Shown here: positions 26,736 through 35,936 of the stretch, piece after piece
Numbering within the stretch: the first letter of the stretch is position 1
Layout of the letters: every line of letters begins with the position of its first letter
Assembly (NCBI GenBank): GCA_019359595.1
Contig: JAHHGZ010000023.1
Span: 62,001-126,000 of the forward strand
DNA length: 64,000 nt
Reading direction: 5' to 3'
Source of the DNA: Cyanomargarita calcarea GSE-NOS-MK-12-04C
Lineage (GTDB): Bacteria; Cyanobacteriota; Cyanobacteriia; Cyanobacteriales; Nostocaceae
Notes under the pieces: model-generated
The model's database searches: none
What the model was told of the DNA's origin: nothing
Seen by the model: only the letters and a program-made list of their open reading frames with translations
Made by a program: the position numbers and the translations under genes

Positions 26736-27056
26736 TTAACCATTCCCAAATTGTTTATCATAAACAATATCTTCTTGTTCGGTGATAACTTTCAAATCAG
26801 AACGTGGATATGCGATGCAAAGTAACACATAACCTTCTTTTTGTAAATCGGGACTTACCCCCATACCTTCGCTTTGGTCTACAGTTCCACCATTAGTAAT
26901 TTTAGAGGCACAGGTGGTACAGACACCAGCGTGACAGGAACCGGGTAACTCAAAACCAGCCGCATCCGCTACGGTTAAAATGGCTTCATTTTCAGGGACT
27001 TGTAGAGTGAGAATTTTACCTTGATGTTGAATTTCAACGGTGTAGGTTTTAGTCAT
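26736..27056 (-). CDS. plant-type [2Fe-2S] ferredoxin
   Basis: 106 residues from MTKTYTVEIQHQGK. The cluster ligands follow the plant-type pattern C-x4-C-x2-C (CHAGVCTTC) with the fourth Cys in LLCIAYP about 30 residues later. It carries electrons at low potential in the cytosol. YVLLCIAYPRSDLKVIT and an acidic C-terminal half are typical of photosynthetic ferredoxins, but it is more divergent than the main PetF and may serve a particular enzyme. acnB diverges 282 bp away, and the small 26461 gene follows. Confidence 0.88.
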   Translation of the reverse strand: MTKTYTVEIQHQGKILTLQVPENEAILTVADAAGFELPGSCHAGVCTTCASKITNGGTVDQSEGMGVSPDLQKEGYVLLCIAYPRSDLKVITEQEDIVYDKQFGNG

Positions 27057-27338
27057 ATCCAAAATTGACGCGATCGCAACAGACAAGTGAGATATTTTAG
27101 CTTATAAACAGGCACTTAATCCATAGGACTAAAGCCAATCAAAGATTTATGCCCAAGCTGCTTTATCGCTAGAATCATTGACGATACAGTGATAATTATA
27201 AGTCCTTGCCAAATAAAAACTTTAGAGTTAGTCGGCTCGGTGGCAATTAGTCGCACCTAAGACGATTTATCCGGCGAAATTGTCATCAAGGTAGTGATTA
27301 TTAACACTAAAAATTTGGATATACATTTGGAGTGCAGT

Positions 27339-29984
27339 ATGTTAGAAGCTTACCGTGAACAAGTTGAATCAAGAGCAGCCCTTGGCATTCCCCCATTACC
27401 ACTCGATGCGAAACAGACATCAGAATTGTGTGAATTACTGAAAAAACCACCTGCGGGAGAAGAAGAGACATTACTGCATTTGTTACGCGATCGCATTCCT
27501 CCTGGGGTCGATCCAGCAGCTTATGTGAAAGCGGGTTTTCTCACCGGTATTGCGAAACAAGAAATCACCAGCCCTTTAATTTCACCGATAGAGGCGGTAG
27601 AATTGTTGGGGACAATGATGGGTGGCTACAACGTCCAATCATTGATTGACTTGCTGCAATCTCCTAGTGTATCCGTCTCCACATCTTCCGAAACACCTTT
27701 GGTGATGGGCGGACAAGGAAAAGAACCAATAGCAGCATACGCGGCCGCAGCCCTCAGTAAAATCCTGCTGGTGTATGATGCCTTCCACGATGTTTTAGAA
27801 TTATCCAAAACAAATCCCTTTGCTCTTCGAGTAATTAACTCTTGGGCAGAAGCTGAGTGGTTTACCATTCGTCCCAAGCTACCAGCATTTGTCAATGTTA
27901 CTGTCTTCAAAGTCCCCGGTGAAACCAACACCGACGACTTATCCCCCGCACAACAAGCTACTACCCGCCCAGATATTCCCCTCCATGCCTTAGCAATGTT
28001 AGAATCTCGGCAACCGGGAAGCTTGGAAATTATTGCCCAATTGAAGAAAAAAGGGCATCCCGTCGCTTATGTTGGTGATGTAGTCGGTACAGGTTCCTCC
28101 CGCAAGTCTGCCATTAACTCAGTATTGTGGCACATGGGCAATGATATTCCCTGTGTCCCCAACAAACGGGCTGGTGGTTACATCTTAGGTGGAGCGATCG
28201 CGCCAATTTTCTTCAATACTGCGGAAGACTCTGGTGCTTTACCCATCGAGTGCGATGTCAGCAAGATGGAAACTGGCATGGTAATAACAATTTATCCTTA
28301 TAAAGGAGAAATTACCAACGAAGCCGGACAAGTAATTTCCACCTTCAACTTGAAACCAGACACCATCCTGGATGAAGTTCGTGCAGGTGGACGCATTCCA
28401 TTATTAATTGGACGTACCCTCACCGATAAAATAAGACTTGCACTGGGTTTAGCACCCAGCACCATCTTCACCCGTCCTCAGCAAGCGACCGATACAGGCA
28501 AAGGCTATACCCTCGCACAGAAAATGGTAGGCAAAGCTTGCGGTTTATCTGGTGTCCGTCCCAGTACATCTTGCGAACCCATGATGACAAGCGTTGGTTC
28601 TCAAGATACCACCGGACCAATGACCCGCGACGAATTAAAAGAACTTGCCTGTCTTGGTTTCAGCGCAGACTTGGTGATGCAAAGTTTCTGTCACACTGCT
28701 GCTTATCCGAAACCTGTTGACATCCAAACCCACCACGAACTCCCCGATTTTATGGCCCAACGTGGCGGCGTGGCACTGCAACCGGGCGATGGTATCATCC
28801 ACTCATGGTTGAATAGGATGCTGCTACCCGACACCGTGGGCACAGGTGGTGATTCTCACACCCGCTTCCCCTTAGGAATTTCCTTCCCCGCAGGTTCCGG
28901 TTTAGTTGCCTTTGCAGCGGCTTTGGGTGTGATGCCTTTGGATATGCCAGAATCGGTATTAGTGCGGTTCAAAGGCGAATTACAACCTGGTGTAACATTG
29001 CGGGATATTGTGAATGCCATTCCCTACGTCGCAATGCAAAAAGGATTGCTGACAGTTGAGAAGAAGAATAAGAAAAATATTTTTGCTGGACGGATAATGG
29101 AAATTGAAGGCTTGCCAAATTTAAAAGTCGAGCAAGCTTTTGAACTTACCGATGCTTCCGCTGAACGTTCCTGTGCAGGTTCTACTATCAAACTGAGTGT
29201 TGAGACAGTTTCCGAATATCTGCGCTCTAACGTCGCCCTGTTAACAAATATGGTAGCACGGGGTTATGCAGATGCACGTACCATCATGCGCCGCGTGGCA
29301 AAGATGGAAGAATGGTTGAAAAATCCAGTGTTAATGGAAGCAGATAGCGATGCAGAATATGCGGAAATCATCGAAATTGATTTGAACGAAATCAAAGAAC
29401 CGATTGTCGCTGCACCAAACGACCCCGATAATGTGAAATTCTTATCGGAAGTGGAAAATGACCCAGTGCAGGAAGTATTTGTTGGTTCATGTATGACGAA
29501 TATCGGTCATTATCGTGCCACTGCAAAAGTTTTGGAAGGTGCGGGAAGGGTGAATGCACGACTGTGGATAGCACCACCAACAAGGATGGATGAAACCCAG
29601 TTGAAAAAAGAAGGGGTTTACGATATTTTTGTGGCTGCAAATGCGAGAACAGAAATGCCGGGATGCAGCTTATGTATGGGAAATCAAGCCAGAGTTGAAG
29701 ATGGAACAACGGTGTTTTCAACTTCTACGAGAAACTTTAACAATCGTATGGGTAAAGATGCCCAAGTTTATCTTGGTTCAGCGGAATTAGCTGCAGTATG
29801 TGCGCTGCTGGGACGCATTCCCACACTTAAGGAATATTTGGATATTGTGGAGAAGAAGATTCATCCTTTTGCTGATGATTTGTATCAGTATTTGAACTTC
29901 GACCAAATTCTCGGTTTCAAGGATGAAGGTAGGGTGATTAGTAAGGAAGAGGAGGCGAAAATTTTGGAGGTTAGCTTAAAGTAG
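27339..29984 (+). CDS. acnB: aconitate hydratase B
   Basis: Isomerises citrate to isocitrate in the TCA cycle, supplying 2-oxoglutarate for nitrogen assimilation. 881 residues from [16 protein letters not shown] at 27339, the usual AcnB length and start; a GTG at 27294 would add 15. AcnB order is visible: HEAT-like N-terminus, swivelling domain ([18 protein letters not shown]), then the [4Fe-4S] domains with ligands in [10 protein letters not shown] and GCSLCMGNQ and substrate-binding [11 protein letters not shown]. The last 32 codons recur as fragments at 31194-31237 and 32170-32265, so the 3' end took part in duplications together with the xisHI genes that follow 54 bp later. Confidence 0.95.
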   Translation: MLEAYREQVESRAALGIPPLPLDAKQTSELCELLKKPPAGEEETLLHLLRDRIPPGVDPAAYVKAGFLTGIAKQEITSPLISPIEAVELLGTMMGGYNVQSLIDLLQSPSVSVSTSSETPLVMGGQGKEPIAAYAAAALSKILLVYDAFHDVLELSKTNPFALRVINSWAEAEWFTIRPKLPAFVNVTVFKVPGETNTDDLSPAQQATTRPDIPLHALAMLESRQPGSLEIIAQLKKKGHPVAYVGDVVGTGSSRKSAINSVLWHMGNDIPCVPNKRAGGYILGGAIAPIFFNTAEDSGALPIECDVSKMETGMVITIYPYKGEITNEAGQVISTFNLKPDTILDEVRAGGRIPLLIGRTLTDKIRLALGLAPSTIFTRPQQATDTGKGYTLAQKMVGKACGLSGVRPSTSCEPMMTSVGSQDTTGPMTRDELKELACLGFSADLVMQSFCHTAAYPKPVDIQTHHELPDFMAQRGGVALQPGDGIIHSWLNRMLLPDTVGTGGDSHTRFPLGISFPAGSGLVAFAAALGVMPLDMPESVLVRFKGELQPGVTLRDIVNAIPYVAMQKGLLTVEKKNKKNIFAGRIMEIEGLPNLKVEQAFELTDASAERSCAGSTIKLSVETVSEYLRSNVALLTNMVARGYADARTIMRRVAKMEEWLKNPVLMEADSDAEYAEIIEIDLNEIKEPIVAAPNDPDNVKFLSEVENDPVQEVFVGSCMTNIGHYRATAKVLEGAGRVNARLWIAPPTRMDETQLKKEGVYDIFVAANARTEMPGCSLCMGNQARVEDGTTVFSTSTRNFNNRMGKDAQVYLGSAELAAVCALLGRIPTLKEYLDIVEKKIHPFADDLYQYLNFDQILGFKDEGRVISKEEEAKILEVSLK

Positions 29985-30038
29985 TATAATAACTGCAAGG
30001 TGGACACTACCCACCTTACAGTTATTGCAAATAAAGCA

Positions 30039-30455
30039 ATGCCAGCAAAAGATATCTACCATGATGCGGTTAAAAATGCCTTAATAAAGGACGGTTGGAC
30101 AATCACTGCTGACCCTTATCCAATTAAATATGAAGAAGTAAAACTGTTTGCTGATATTGCTGGAGAAAAAACCATCGCTGCGAATAGACAAGAAAAACAA
30201 ATTGTTGTTGAAATCAAAAGTTTTCTGAGTCGTTCTCCTATGCGTGATTTTGAAACTGCATTAGGTCAGTATCTAATTTATAAAGCTTTCCTGTCTGTTG
30301 AACATCCGGAACAGCAATTATATTTGGCAATAGGTCAAAAAATTTATGCTGATTTTTTCCAAAAGGTTGCGATTCAATTCGTTTTAGTAAAATATCACGT
30401 CTCACTAATAATAGTCGATTTAGATAAAGAGGAGATTATGCAATGGACAAGCTAA
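30039..30455 (+). CDS. xisH: XisH-family protein
   Basis: 138 residues from MPAKDIYHDAVKNALIKDGW, the conserved XisH start; a GTG at 30000 adds 13. The segment VKLFADIAGEKTIAANRQEK then QIVVEIKSFLSR has the D...ExK arrangement of the PD-(D/E)XK nuclease fold. In Anabaena XisH and XisI are needed with the recombinase XisF for excision of the fdxN element during heterocyst development; related pairs occur in many copies in genomes lacking that element, so a nuclease/partner or toxin-antitoxin-like role is plausible. It overlaps xisI by 13 bp. Confidence 0.88.
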   Translation: MPAKDIYHDAVKNALIKDGWTITADPYPIKYEEVKLFADIAGEKTIAANRQEKQIVVEIKSFLSRSPMRDFETALGQYLIYKAFLSVEHPEQQLYLAIGQKIYADFFQKVAIQFVLVKYHVSLIIVDLDKEEIMQWTS

Positions 30456-30784
30456 TTCACTATCAAAATTTAATCAAGCAAATTTTAACTGAATATCAAA
30501 AAATATCAGCACAAGTTCCGGTCGTTGATGTTGACGAAGTATTAATGTTTGATGATGAAAGAAGTCAATACCTTTGGTTTAATATTGGTTGGAAACAAGG
30601 TAAAAGAGTTAAAGGTATTTCTGTTTATATTCGGATAAAAAATGAGAAAATTTATATTGAGGAAGATTGGACAGAAGAAGGAATCGCAACCGAGTTAATG
30701 GAATTGGGTGTTCAAAAGAGTGATATTGTGTTGGCTTTTCAGCCTCCGGATGTGAGGAAGTATACTGAATTTGCAACAGTTTAA
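30443..30784 (+). CDS. xisI: XisI-family protein
   Basis: 113 residues, the standard XisI length. MDKLIHYQNLIKQILTEYQK forms the N-terminal helix, then a beta sheet ending IYIEEDWTEEGIATELMELG and DIVLAFQPP. XisI acts with XisH. The start lies inside xisH, so translation is coupled. A 42-codon stump of a second xisI (32009-32134) lies 1.2 kb downstream, showing that the pair was duplicated here. There is no xisF or fdxN element border in the window. Confidence 0.88.
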   Translation: MDKLIHYQNLIKQILTEYQKISAQVPVVDVDEVLMFDDERSQYLWFNIGWKQGKRVKGISVYIRIKNEKIYIEEDWTEEGIATELMELGVQKSDIVLAFQPPDVRKYTEFATV

Positions 30785-30811
30785 ATTGTGAAATGGAGAA
30801 TTTGTATGCTG

Positions 30812-31020
30812 ATATCTTGTGGCTTGAAAAACTAATGTCAAAATCATCACTGTTATTACTCAGGAAAATCGATTAATTTCCATATCCGCCAGGGACTATA
30901 AGTACCTGTTTAATAGCACAAGTCCATTAAAATGGACTTTAAATAATACTTTTATTTTTTCGTAATTTTAATAACTTTTAAAATTAGTAATATGTGGTTT
31001 ATACGCAAGATGCAAGATAT
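30812..31020 (+). mobile_element. 210-bp element with inverted ends, copy 3
   Basis: Ends ATATCTTG and CAAGATAT, 209 bp, with CAGGGACTATAAGT.CCTG and AAGTCCATTAAAATGGACTT inside; more diverged than copies 1 and 2. It sits between the xisI stop and an acnB-tail-like sequence. The paralogous junction at 32132-32185 lacks it, giving a natural empty site. Confidence 0.72.
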
Positions 31021-31061
31021 GAGTATCGGTATTTGAACTTAAGTAGGTCAGCACAAATAAA

Positions 31062-31124
31062 AAAGGTTCGTAGCTGCGCTTTAGCGCCCCAGATATGAGC
31101 GCTAAAGCGCAACTACAAACCTTT
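31062..31124. repeat. 26-bp arm inverted repeat with GCGCTAAAGCGC core
   Basis: The arms 31062-31087 and 31099-31124 pair at 24 of 26 positions around an 11-nt loop. TGCGCTTTAGCGC is the core of a palindromic repeat widespread in Nostocales. Confidence 0.7.
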
Positions 31125-31153
31125 ACATAAAATTCATATAGTTCGGTTTTTCT

Positions 31154-31382
31154 CTGCTGCAACACTACACCATCGTTATCCGTCCCGATGATAGATCAAG
31201 TTAGGGTGATTAGTAAGGAAGAGGAGGCAAAGATTTTGCCATTTATTGAACAGGCAACCCCCTGATTAGCAATAGCTGGAGTTTTTAAAGATGACCCGCA
31301 ATTTGAGCAAATAATCCAAGCTCTAGAAAAGTATCGACAAAAACTAGACAAATCTACAGAAGACAATTTTCTGCAAGAGTAA
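31154..31382 (+). pseudogene. chimeric debris: HicB start, acnB tail, antitoxin tail
   Basis: Three pieces are joined. 31154-31192 matches the beginning of the HicB-like frame at 33247 (CTACACCATCGT.ATCCGTCC). 31194-31237 matches the acnB 3' end (AGGGTGATTAGTAAGGAAGA, 20 of 20 identical). 31241-31382 reads IAGVFKDDPQFEQIIQALEK, like the C-terminal tail of the HicB-type protein at 46371-46751 (FAGMYKDNPLFDEVQAYIEA). The acnB piece runs in frame into the antitoxin tail except for one TGA at 31263, one C-to-T change from CGA. No functional product is expected. Confidence 0.6.
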
Positions 31383-31393
31383 AATGATGACGA

Positions 31394-31675
31394 TTAATAA
31401 ACCTCATCATGAGTTCCAATATCAATTAAAACAATTAAATTATCTCCTAATTCCTCATCTTGTTTAAAAGTGTAAATTATTCGACAATCATAAGCAACAG
31501 AACAAGACCATAAACCCTCTAATTGACCCGTTAACTTATGAGATTTTAAAGAAGGAGTGAAGGCATCATCAGCCAACAAGTCTAAAACCGCAAATACTTT
31601 ATCCTGTAATTGCAGATTTTTCTTAATTAATCGCTTAAATGCCCTTTTAAAACTTTTATCCCAAACTAAAATCAC
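31394..31675 (-). CDS. RelE/YafQ-family toxin
   Basis: 93 residues. VWDKSFKRAFKRLIKKNLQLQDKV and the core LKSHKLTGQLEGLWSCSVAYDCRIIYTF are the YafQ/RelE RNase fold (basic helices, then the LxGxLxGxWSxxV-type strand), ending IVLIDIGTHDEVY with the near-terminal His important in YafQ. Such toxins cut mRNA in the ribosome A site. It overlaps the upstream antitoxin gene by 4 bp. Confidence 0.88.
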   Translation of the reverse strand: MILVWDKSFKRAFKRLIKKNLQLQDKVFAVLDLLADDAFTPSLKSHKLTGQLEGLWSCSVAYDCRIIYTFKQDEELGDNLIVLIDIGTHDEVY

Positions 31676-31896
31676 TCTTCTTCATCTCCCAATAAATCTG
31701 CTCTTAAATCATTAATATTACCCCGTTTAGCCGTTCCCATTTCTACAGCTTTCAAAGTTGTTTGAGCATGAGCAGCAATTTCAGAACGTCGTTTTTCAAT
31801 CCTTCTTTTTTGGATTAATTCAAATAAATAATTTTGTTCTTCTAAAGACAGATTTTCAATAGAATCTATAATTTGTTGAAAAGACGCAATACTCAT
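31672..31896 (-). CDS. antitoxin of the RelE/YafQ pair
   Basis: 74 residues. SFQQIIDSIENLSLEEQNYLFELIQKRR is a helical N-terminus seen in many cyanobacterial antitoxins partnered with RelE-like toxins; the acidic tail (NINDLRADLLGDEEE) likely wraps the toxin. The 4-bp overlap with the toxin gene supports the pairing. The DNA-binding fold is not clear. Confidence 0.78.
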   Translation of the reverse strand: MSIASFQQIIDSIENLSLEEQNYLFELIQKRRIEKRRSEIAAHAQTTLKAVEMGTAKRGNINDLRADLLGDEEE

Positions 31897-32008
31897 GACT
31901 TTTTCCTACTGTTAGTGCAGTCTGCTACCCAGTATCAATCCGGTGCGTTGGCCTAGCTTGTCGCAGACATTGCCCGATCTTTTGGGGTGCTTTAACTAAG
32001 TGTAACAA

Positions 32009-32134
32009 GATTGGACAGGGACAGAGGAAGGTATTGCGATTGACTTATTGAGAGAAGTTATACCGCAAAGTGATATTATGTTAGCTTCTCATTCTCCTGA
32101 AAAACGCCAGTTTACAGAGTTTGCAACTGCTTAA
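32009..32134 (+). pseudogene. 3' stump of a second xisI
   Basis: Reads TEEGIAIDLLREVIPQSDIM and ends RQFTEFATA, TAA, aligned with the last 42 codons of the intact xisI (TEEGIATELMELGVQKSDIV ... RKYTEFATV). The 5' two thirds and the xisH copy are missing. Confidence 0.8.
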
Positions 32135-32169
32135 ATTGTGGAGATGGAAATATATAGAATTTTTATCGG

Positions 32170-32265
32170 TATTTCAACTTGGATCAAATACCAGGCTTTG
32201 ACGATGAAGGTAGGACGATTAGTAAGGAGGAAAAAGCGAATATTTTAGAGGTTAGCGTGAGGTAA
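32170..32265 (+). pseudogene. duplicated acnB 3' end
   Basis: YFNLDQIPGFDDEGRTISKE, then EKANILEVSVR and a stop, matches the last 32 codons of acnB ([20 protein letters not shown] ...). It follows the xisI stump, so acnB-tail sequence flanks xisI-derived sequence on both sides. Confidence 0.8.
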
Positions 32266-32272
32266 TATATAG

Positions 32273-32306
32273 GGTGGGCATTGCCATAGGGTAGGCATTG
32301 CCCACC
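32273..32306. repeat. GGTGGGCA.TGCC inverted repeat
   Basis: GGTGGGCATTGCC and GGCATTGCCCACC pair at 12 of 13. This is a common cyanobacterial palindrome type. Downstream 32310-32850 shows no gene or recognisable remnant. Confidence 0.55.
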
Positions 32307-32309
32307 TGA

Positions 32310-32851
32310 TTGATATGCCCGCGCCTAGTAGGGTAGACGGCAGTTACAACAAGTAAAACTACCAAACACGGTGTCTCGGCTATACATAACATAACAAGCC
32401 CATATGTTAGGATTTTGCGAATAAAATAATCACTGATAATTTGGCGTAGAAAATATTTTGACTACTTTTTGGAAACTTAGAATTATCATATTTTCTTTTT
32501 TTTATAATAAGATAAATTCTTCAATTATTCAACATTTATTCAAATAGTGACCTCAGTAAATTTATGTAATTTTAAAAAAAATAACTTAGCTTGAACAGTA
32601 AGATATTAGAAATACGATAGTCTTCGACCATCCGCCGGAGTATTGTACTTCATTATAAACAAAGGATTTTGATAATGCGATCGCACTCGGCGTTAAAATG
32701 ATAGCGAATATATAGGAATCCTACTTGAATCTTGCTCAGTATACTGAGAAGTAAACCTTTATAGGACAAGCTTCTAGCCAGCTTGGTTTTTCAAAAATCA
32801 AATATGAGTCCTATATTAGAGTTAAAGTAGGGGATATAAGATAAAACGCTG
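32310..32851. other. AT-rich non-coding stretch
   Basis: No gene, remnant or repeat identified. One HIP1-type GCGATCGC is at about 32678. Confidence 0.5.
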
Positions 32852-33193
32852 ATGACACAAGTTTGAATTAAAAATCAACTTGAAAGCGAAGATAATATTC
32901 CTACAACAGAAGTGTAAATCGCGAAATTACTACAGGAAATACAGCAAATTGCAAGAGAATATTGGTTGAATTTGCTGCACATAATTAGGCTATTTCCTGA
33001 AAGCGTAACCTTAAAAAATGAGTTATCGGTTAATACTGAGTAGACAAATCAGTAATCTGAATGGCTAATTCAACAGCATCAAGCGTTAAAAGAATTAACA
33101 AAACAATGGATTCAAGAGGGTAACGCACAAGAATAGACGGAAAGCTGGGAATATCTTCGTCAAAACTTGGATAAAGACTATTTTTCCAGTTGA
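32852..33193 (+). pseudogene. 113-codon gene inactivated by five in-frame stops, no frameshift
   Basis: From ATG to a final TGA the frame reads as one helical protein: IKNQLESEDNIPTTEV, IAKLLQEIQQIAREYWLNLL, QHQALKELTKQWIQEGNAQE, TESWEYLRQNLDKDY. It is interrupted at codons 5 (TGA), 22 (TAA), 64 (TAG), 68 (TAA) and 95 (TAG). Each stop is a single C-to-T step from CGA, CAA, CAG, CAA and CAG, and there is no insertion or deletion over 342 bp. Function unknown; the charged helical make-up suggests a small soluble protein. It lies just upstream of the broken HicB-like gene. Confidence 0.6.
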
Positions 33194-33240
33194 TGATTAT
33201 TCCCGTAAAATTGAAATATCACCCCAGACAACATATATCT

Positions 33241-33416
33241 ATGAAGTTGCTGCAAGACTACACCATCGTCATCCGTCCCGACGATAATGGTACTTTCGTC
33301 GCTTATGTCCCAGCTATTCCCGGTTGTCATGCTTGGGGGAAAACTTTAGATGAAGCTCGTACGAAATTGTGAATGTATTTGAGATGATAAAAGAAGAGTT
33401 TAACGAACTGCAATAA
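33241..33416 (+). pseudogene. frameshifted HicB-like antitoxin
   Basis: MKLLQDYTIVIRPDDNGTFV then AYVPAIPGCHAWGKTLDEAR is the HicB beta sheet and its conserved PGCHAxG turn. The frame stops after 43 residues (RTKL, TGA). A shifted frame continues VFEMIKEEFNELQ to a stop at 33416, the expected next helix, so one indel near 33370 broke it. No HicA lies beside it. Confidence 0.65.
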
Positions 33417-33830
33417 GTAAGAGCGATCGCATTCCTCTAGACAAACTAAAACTCTCCAATTCCTTGAGAGTAAGGGAAAGGAGAGCAATTAGGCTAGACA
33501 AATAAACAATATGCACTGCTGATGAGCGAAACTTTACCAGTGGTCTGTAATTGTCAGATTTTTATCCATAGTGACCGCTAAATCTAAAACCTAACTAATG
33601 CTACGTAATTACAATTCGATCTACCGTAGAACCACTCACTGGAGGCAATGCTTGAGACGTACTGCCAACAACGAACGGAGCAATTGAACTACAAGCACGA
33701 CCAATCTAATTTCTTGTGATGTAACTAAGCAAATATTCGAGCATTAATGCGGGAATAATAATCATACTGAATCAAGTAAACACGGGAGATCGCATCTTCA
33801 TCTCCCAAAACGCTCCTCCCTCCTGAATAA
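33417..33830. other. non-coding stretch with a possible minus-strand remnant
   Basis: 414 bp without an intact gene. On the minus strand, 33705-33601 reads IGRACSSIAPFVVGSTSQAL and PPVSGSTVDRIVIT then a stop, which looks like the C-terminal end of a lost exported or beta-rich protein. The rest is featureless. Confidence 0.3.
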
Positions 33831-34067
33831 CTAAACCGCAGCTTCGTCTTGCTGACGCTCGAAAACAAGCATAAAGTTAGCCTCCGGTGTCATCCGACAC
33901 ATAAGCTGCATATGTCCATCTGCATCCGAACGTCTGCGGAATCTACCTACAATCTCATTTTGCTTTCCCTGAACTAGACGAGCGATCGCCCAGCTATTCA
34001 AGCGATTTTTGTAGGTGATTGCCTGAGTTTCTGAGTTGGTAAGGTTTAAGTCTGTGTTTTGTGGCAC
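33831..34067 (-). CDS. small conserved protein of unknown function
   Basis: 78 residues. The N-terminus is polar; WAIARLVQGKQNEIVGRFRRRSDADGH and LMCRMTPEANFMLVFE suggest a small alpha/beta fold with a basic FRRRSD loop. Ending FERQQDEAAV. I recognise it as a short cyanobacterial protein type but cannot name a function. It stands alone with an 860-bp gap upstream. Confidence 0.55.
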   Translation of the reverse strand: MPQNTDLNLTNSETQAITYKNRLNSWAIARLVQGKQNEIVGRFRRRSDADGHMQLMCRMTPEANFMLVFERQQDEAAV

Positions 34068-34929
34068 GATTGTATTATCCTAACTTGGTTTTTTTCTTAG
34101 GTGTTAGCGAGTCTCTTGGAGGGAATACATTAACACCCTTTCAATGCCGCTGACACCTGAATATCACGTAAATTTTTAATTGTCAACAGCCAGCACTTAG
34201 TTCTTACACTAACCAACACCCCGAATTTCTAAATACAGAAAAATAGTCATTTTCCACAGTAGTCAACTTTGAAAGCAAACGAACATCTATCCAATCTATT
34301 TAAAAGCATATCAATATCATTTTGTCAAGAGGGTTAATTTTTATAATCCTAAGTGTTGTCTGTATACAATAAAATAGACATCTAAGTAATATTTTTTGCT
34401 TGGTTGGAGTAATTTGATTTTAGAAATTTAACTGACTGGAATATACCAATATCAAAACCTGGGTTTTGAAGAAAAATTGTAACCTCGAACACAATATTTT
34501 TGTGAGTATTTTCGGTTCCTTGGGACTTAGGAAGAATGGTGCATTCTGGTCAGGTAAAACGAACTCAGATGATGACAATCAAGTCCATAACTGATCTTAC
34601 CCAATAAGCTCTTTCGCCACAATATAGACAAAACTCTTGTGGGGTGCGCTTATTCTATATTTAATTAAACCGATTTACTTAGTCACTACAAAGCAGTACC
34701 TTGAAAAGTTACATTAACAAGCAAATAGCTTGATCTTTATTTATTGATGACAATAACAAGTATTTGTAAAGCAAGCATCAAGTAATTTTGAAGCAAAAAT
34801 TAAGATTTTGTAAATACTGAGATAAATTCTGTTAATAAGTACGGAAAGGGTTTATTTATATAAAGGGTCTGCACGTAAAAATGCTTAGACTCTAATTTTG
34901 CACAAAAAGAATTTTAATTATTTTTCAGT
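34068..34929. other. 862-bp AT-rich region without a gene
   Basis: No reading frame, hairpin or repeat family identified. It lies between two divergent genes, so it must hold both promoters. The direct upstream of 34930 is very AT-rich (AGAATTTTAATTATTTTTCAGT). Confidence 0.5.
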
Positions 34930-35805
34930 ATGCATACACTTTTAAAGAAAGCACGCAATAAAATCTTAAGAGAGATTAATCACATCTCTTTTTTGAAAGC
35001 ACAATCTGAGCTTGCATATCGAGCTACATTGGAAAAACATCGGAGCAATCTACCTGCTCTTTCTACTCCTGATTTAGCTTTGCTTAAGACTCTTCAAGAA
35101 GAAGGAGCGGTTATAACTTCATTAGAATCACTGTCGATCCCGTCTACTGGGCAAATGCTTCAAGCAGCAGAAAGATTAAGACCAGAAATCCCAAAAAGTA
35201 TTTCTGGAGATAAAAATGAATATGTTGTCCATGCTACTAACCAGCAAATCATGGAACATCCAGAAATTTTCATGTGGGGACTTCAAGAACGTTTACTTAA
35301 TATAGTTGAGAATTATATTGGTCTACCAGTAGCCTATCATGGAGTGTATTTTCGGCGGGATATTGCCAACGAAGTTGAGCAAACATCGAGATTATGGCAT
35401 TTAGATAAAGAAGACCGAAAAGTACTGAAAGTTATTCTTTATTTAAATGATGTTATGGATGATATCGGTCCATTTCAATATATTCCACAGTCTTTAACCC
35501 CAGCAATAGCTAGCTCATTGAACTACAACTATGGTTATATAAAAGACCCAACGATGCAAGAATATGTATCACCATCGGATTATAAATCATGCACCGGGCC
35601 AGCAGGTACAGTAGTTATTGCTGGTACTGCAAGCATATTCCATCGAGGAAAGGTTCCCTTTTCTGGTGATAGATTTGCTCTATTTTTTGACTACACTTCT
35701 AAACAACCATTTACTAATTACTCGTCTCTTCCTGAAAAGGATTTACTACTACTGGCAAACAAGTATTTTTCACAAGAACAAAAAGACTATGTATTTTTGC
35801 AATAG
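34930..35805 (+). CDS. phytanoyl-CoA-dioxygenase-like 2-oxoglutarate/Fe(II) oxygenase
   Basis: 291 residues. The iron site of the PhyH fold is visible: LWHLDKED supplies His and Asp (HxD), IFHRG the distal His, and GDR the Arg that holds 2-oxoglutarate. GPFQYIPQS is the strand after the HxD typical of the family. PhyH-like enzymes hydroxylate lipids, natural products or signalling molecules; no biosynthetic neighbours give a substrate here. The long AT-rich leader, isolation and low-GC codon use compared with its neighbours hint at acquisition by transfer. Confidence 0.78.
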   Translation: MHTLLKKARNKILREINHISFLKAQSELAYRATLEKHRSNLPALSTPDLALLKTLQEEGAVITSLESLSIPSTGQMLQAAERLRPEIPKSISGDKNEYVVHATNQQIMEHPEIFMWGLQERLLNIVENYIGLPVAYHGVYFRRDIANEVEQTSRLWHLDKEDRKVLKVILYLNDVMDDIGPFQYIPQSLTPAIASSLNYNYGYIKDPTMQEYVSPSDYKSCTGPAGTVVIAGTASIFHRGKVPFSGDRFALFFDYTSKQPFTNYSSLPEKDLLLLANKYFSQEQKDYVFLQ

Positions 35806-35936
35806 CTAAGTTAGATATTACTGAAAAAATTGGCATTTGCTTATAGTTTTAAAAATCGATTAGTGAAGACATTCCACTCGAAAGGCTCAACTATAAATTG
35901 AGAATTTATCTCAATATTCACCAATGCCAAAAATTC

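Noticed and set aside
29888-32265. fdxN-type excision element around xisHI
   Set aside because: No XisF/XisA-type recombinase and no site-specific border repeats were found; xisHI pairs often occur without such an element.
32852-33193. Alternative genetic code or stop read-through as the explanation of the five stops
   Set aside because: All three stop codons occur as sense here, while every intact gene in the window ends normally at them; neighbouring remnants are also decayed, so pseudogene is simpler.
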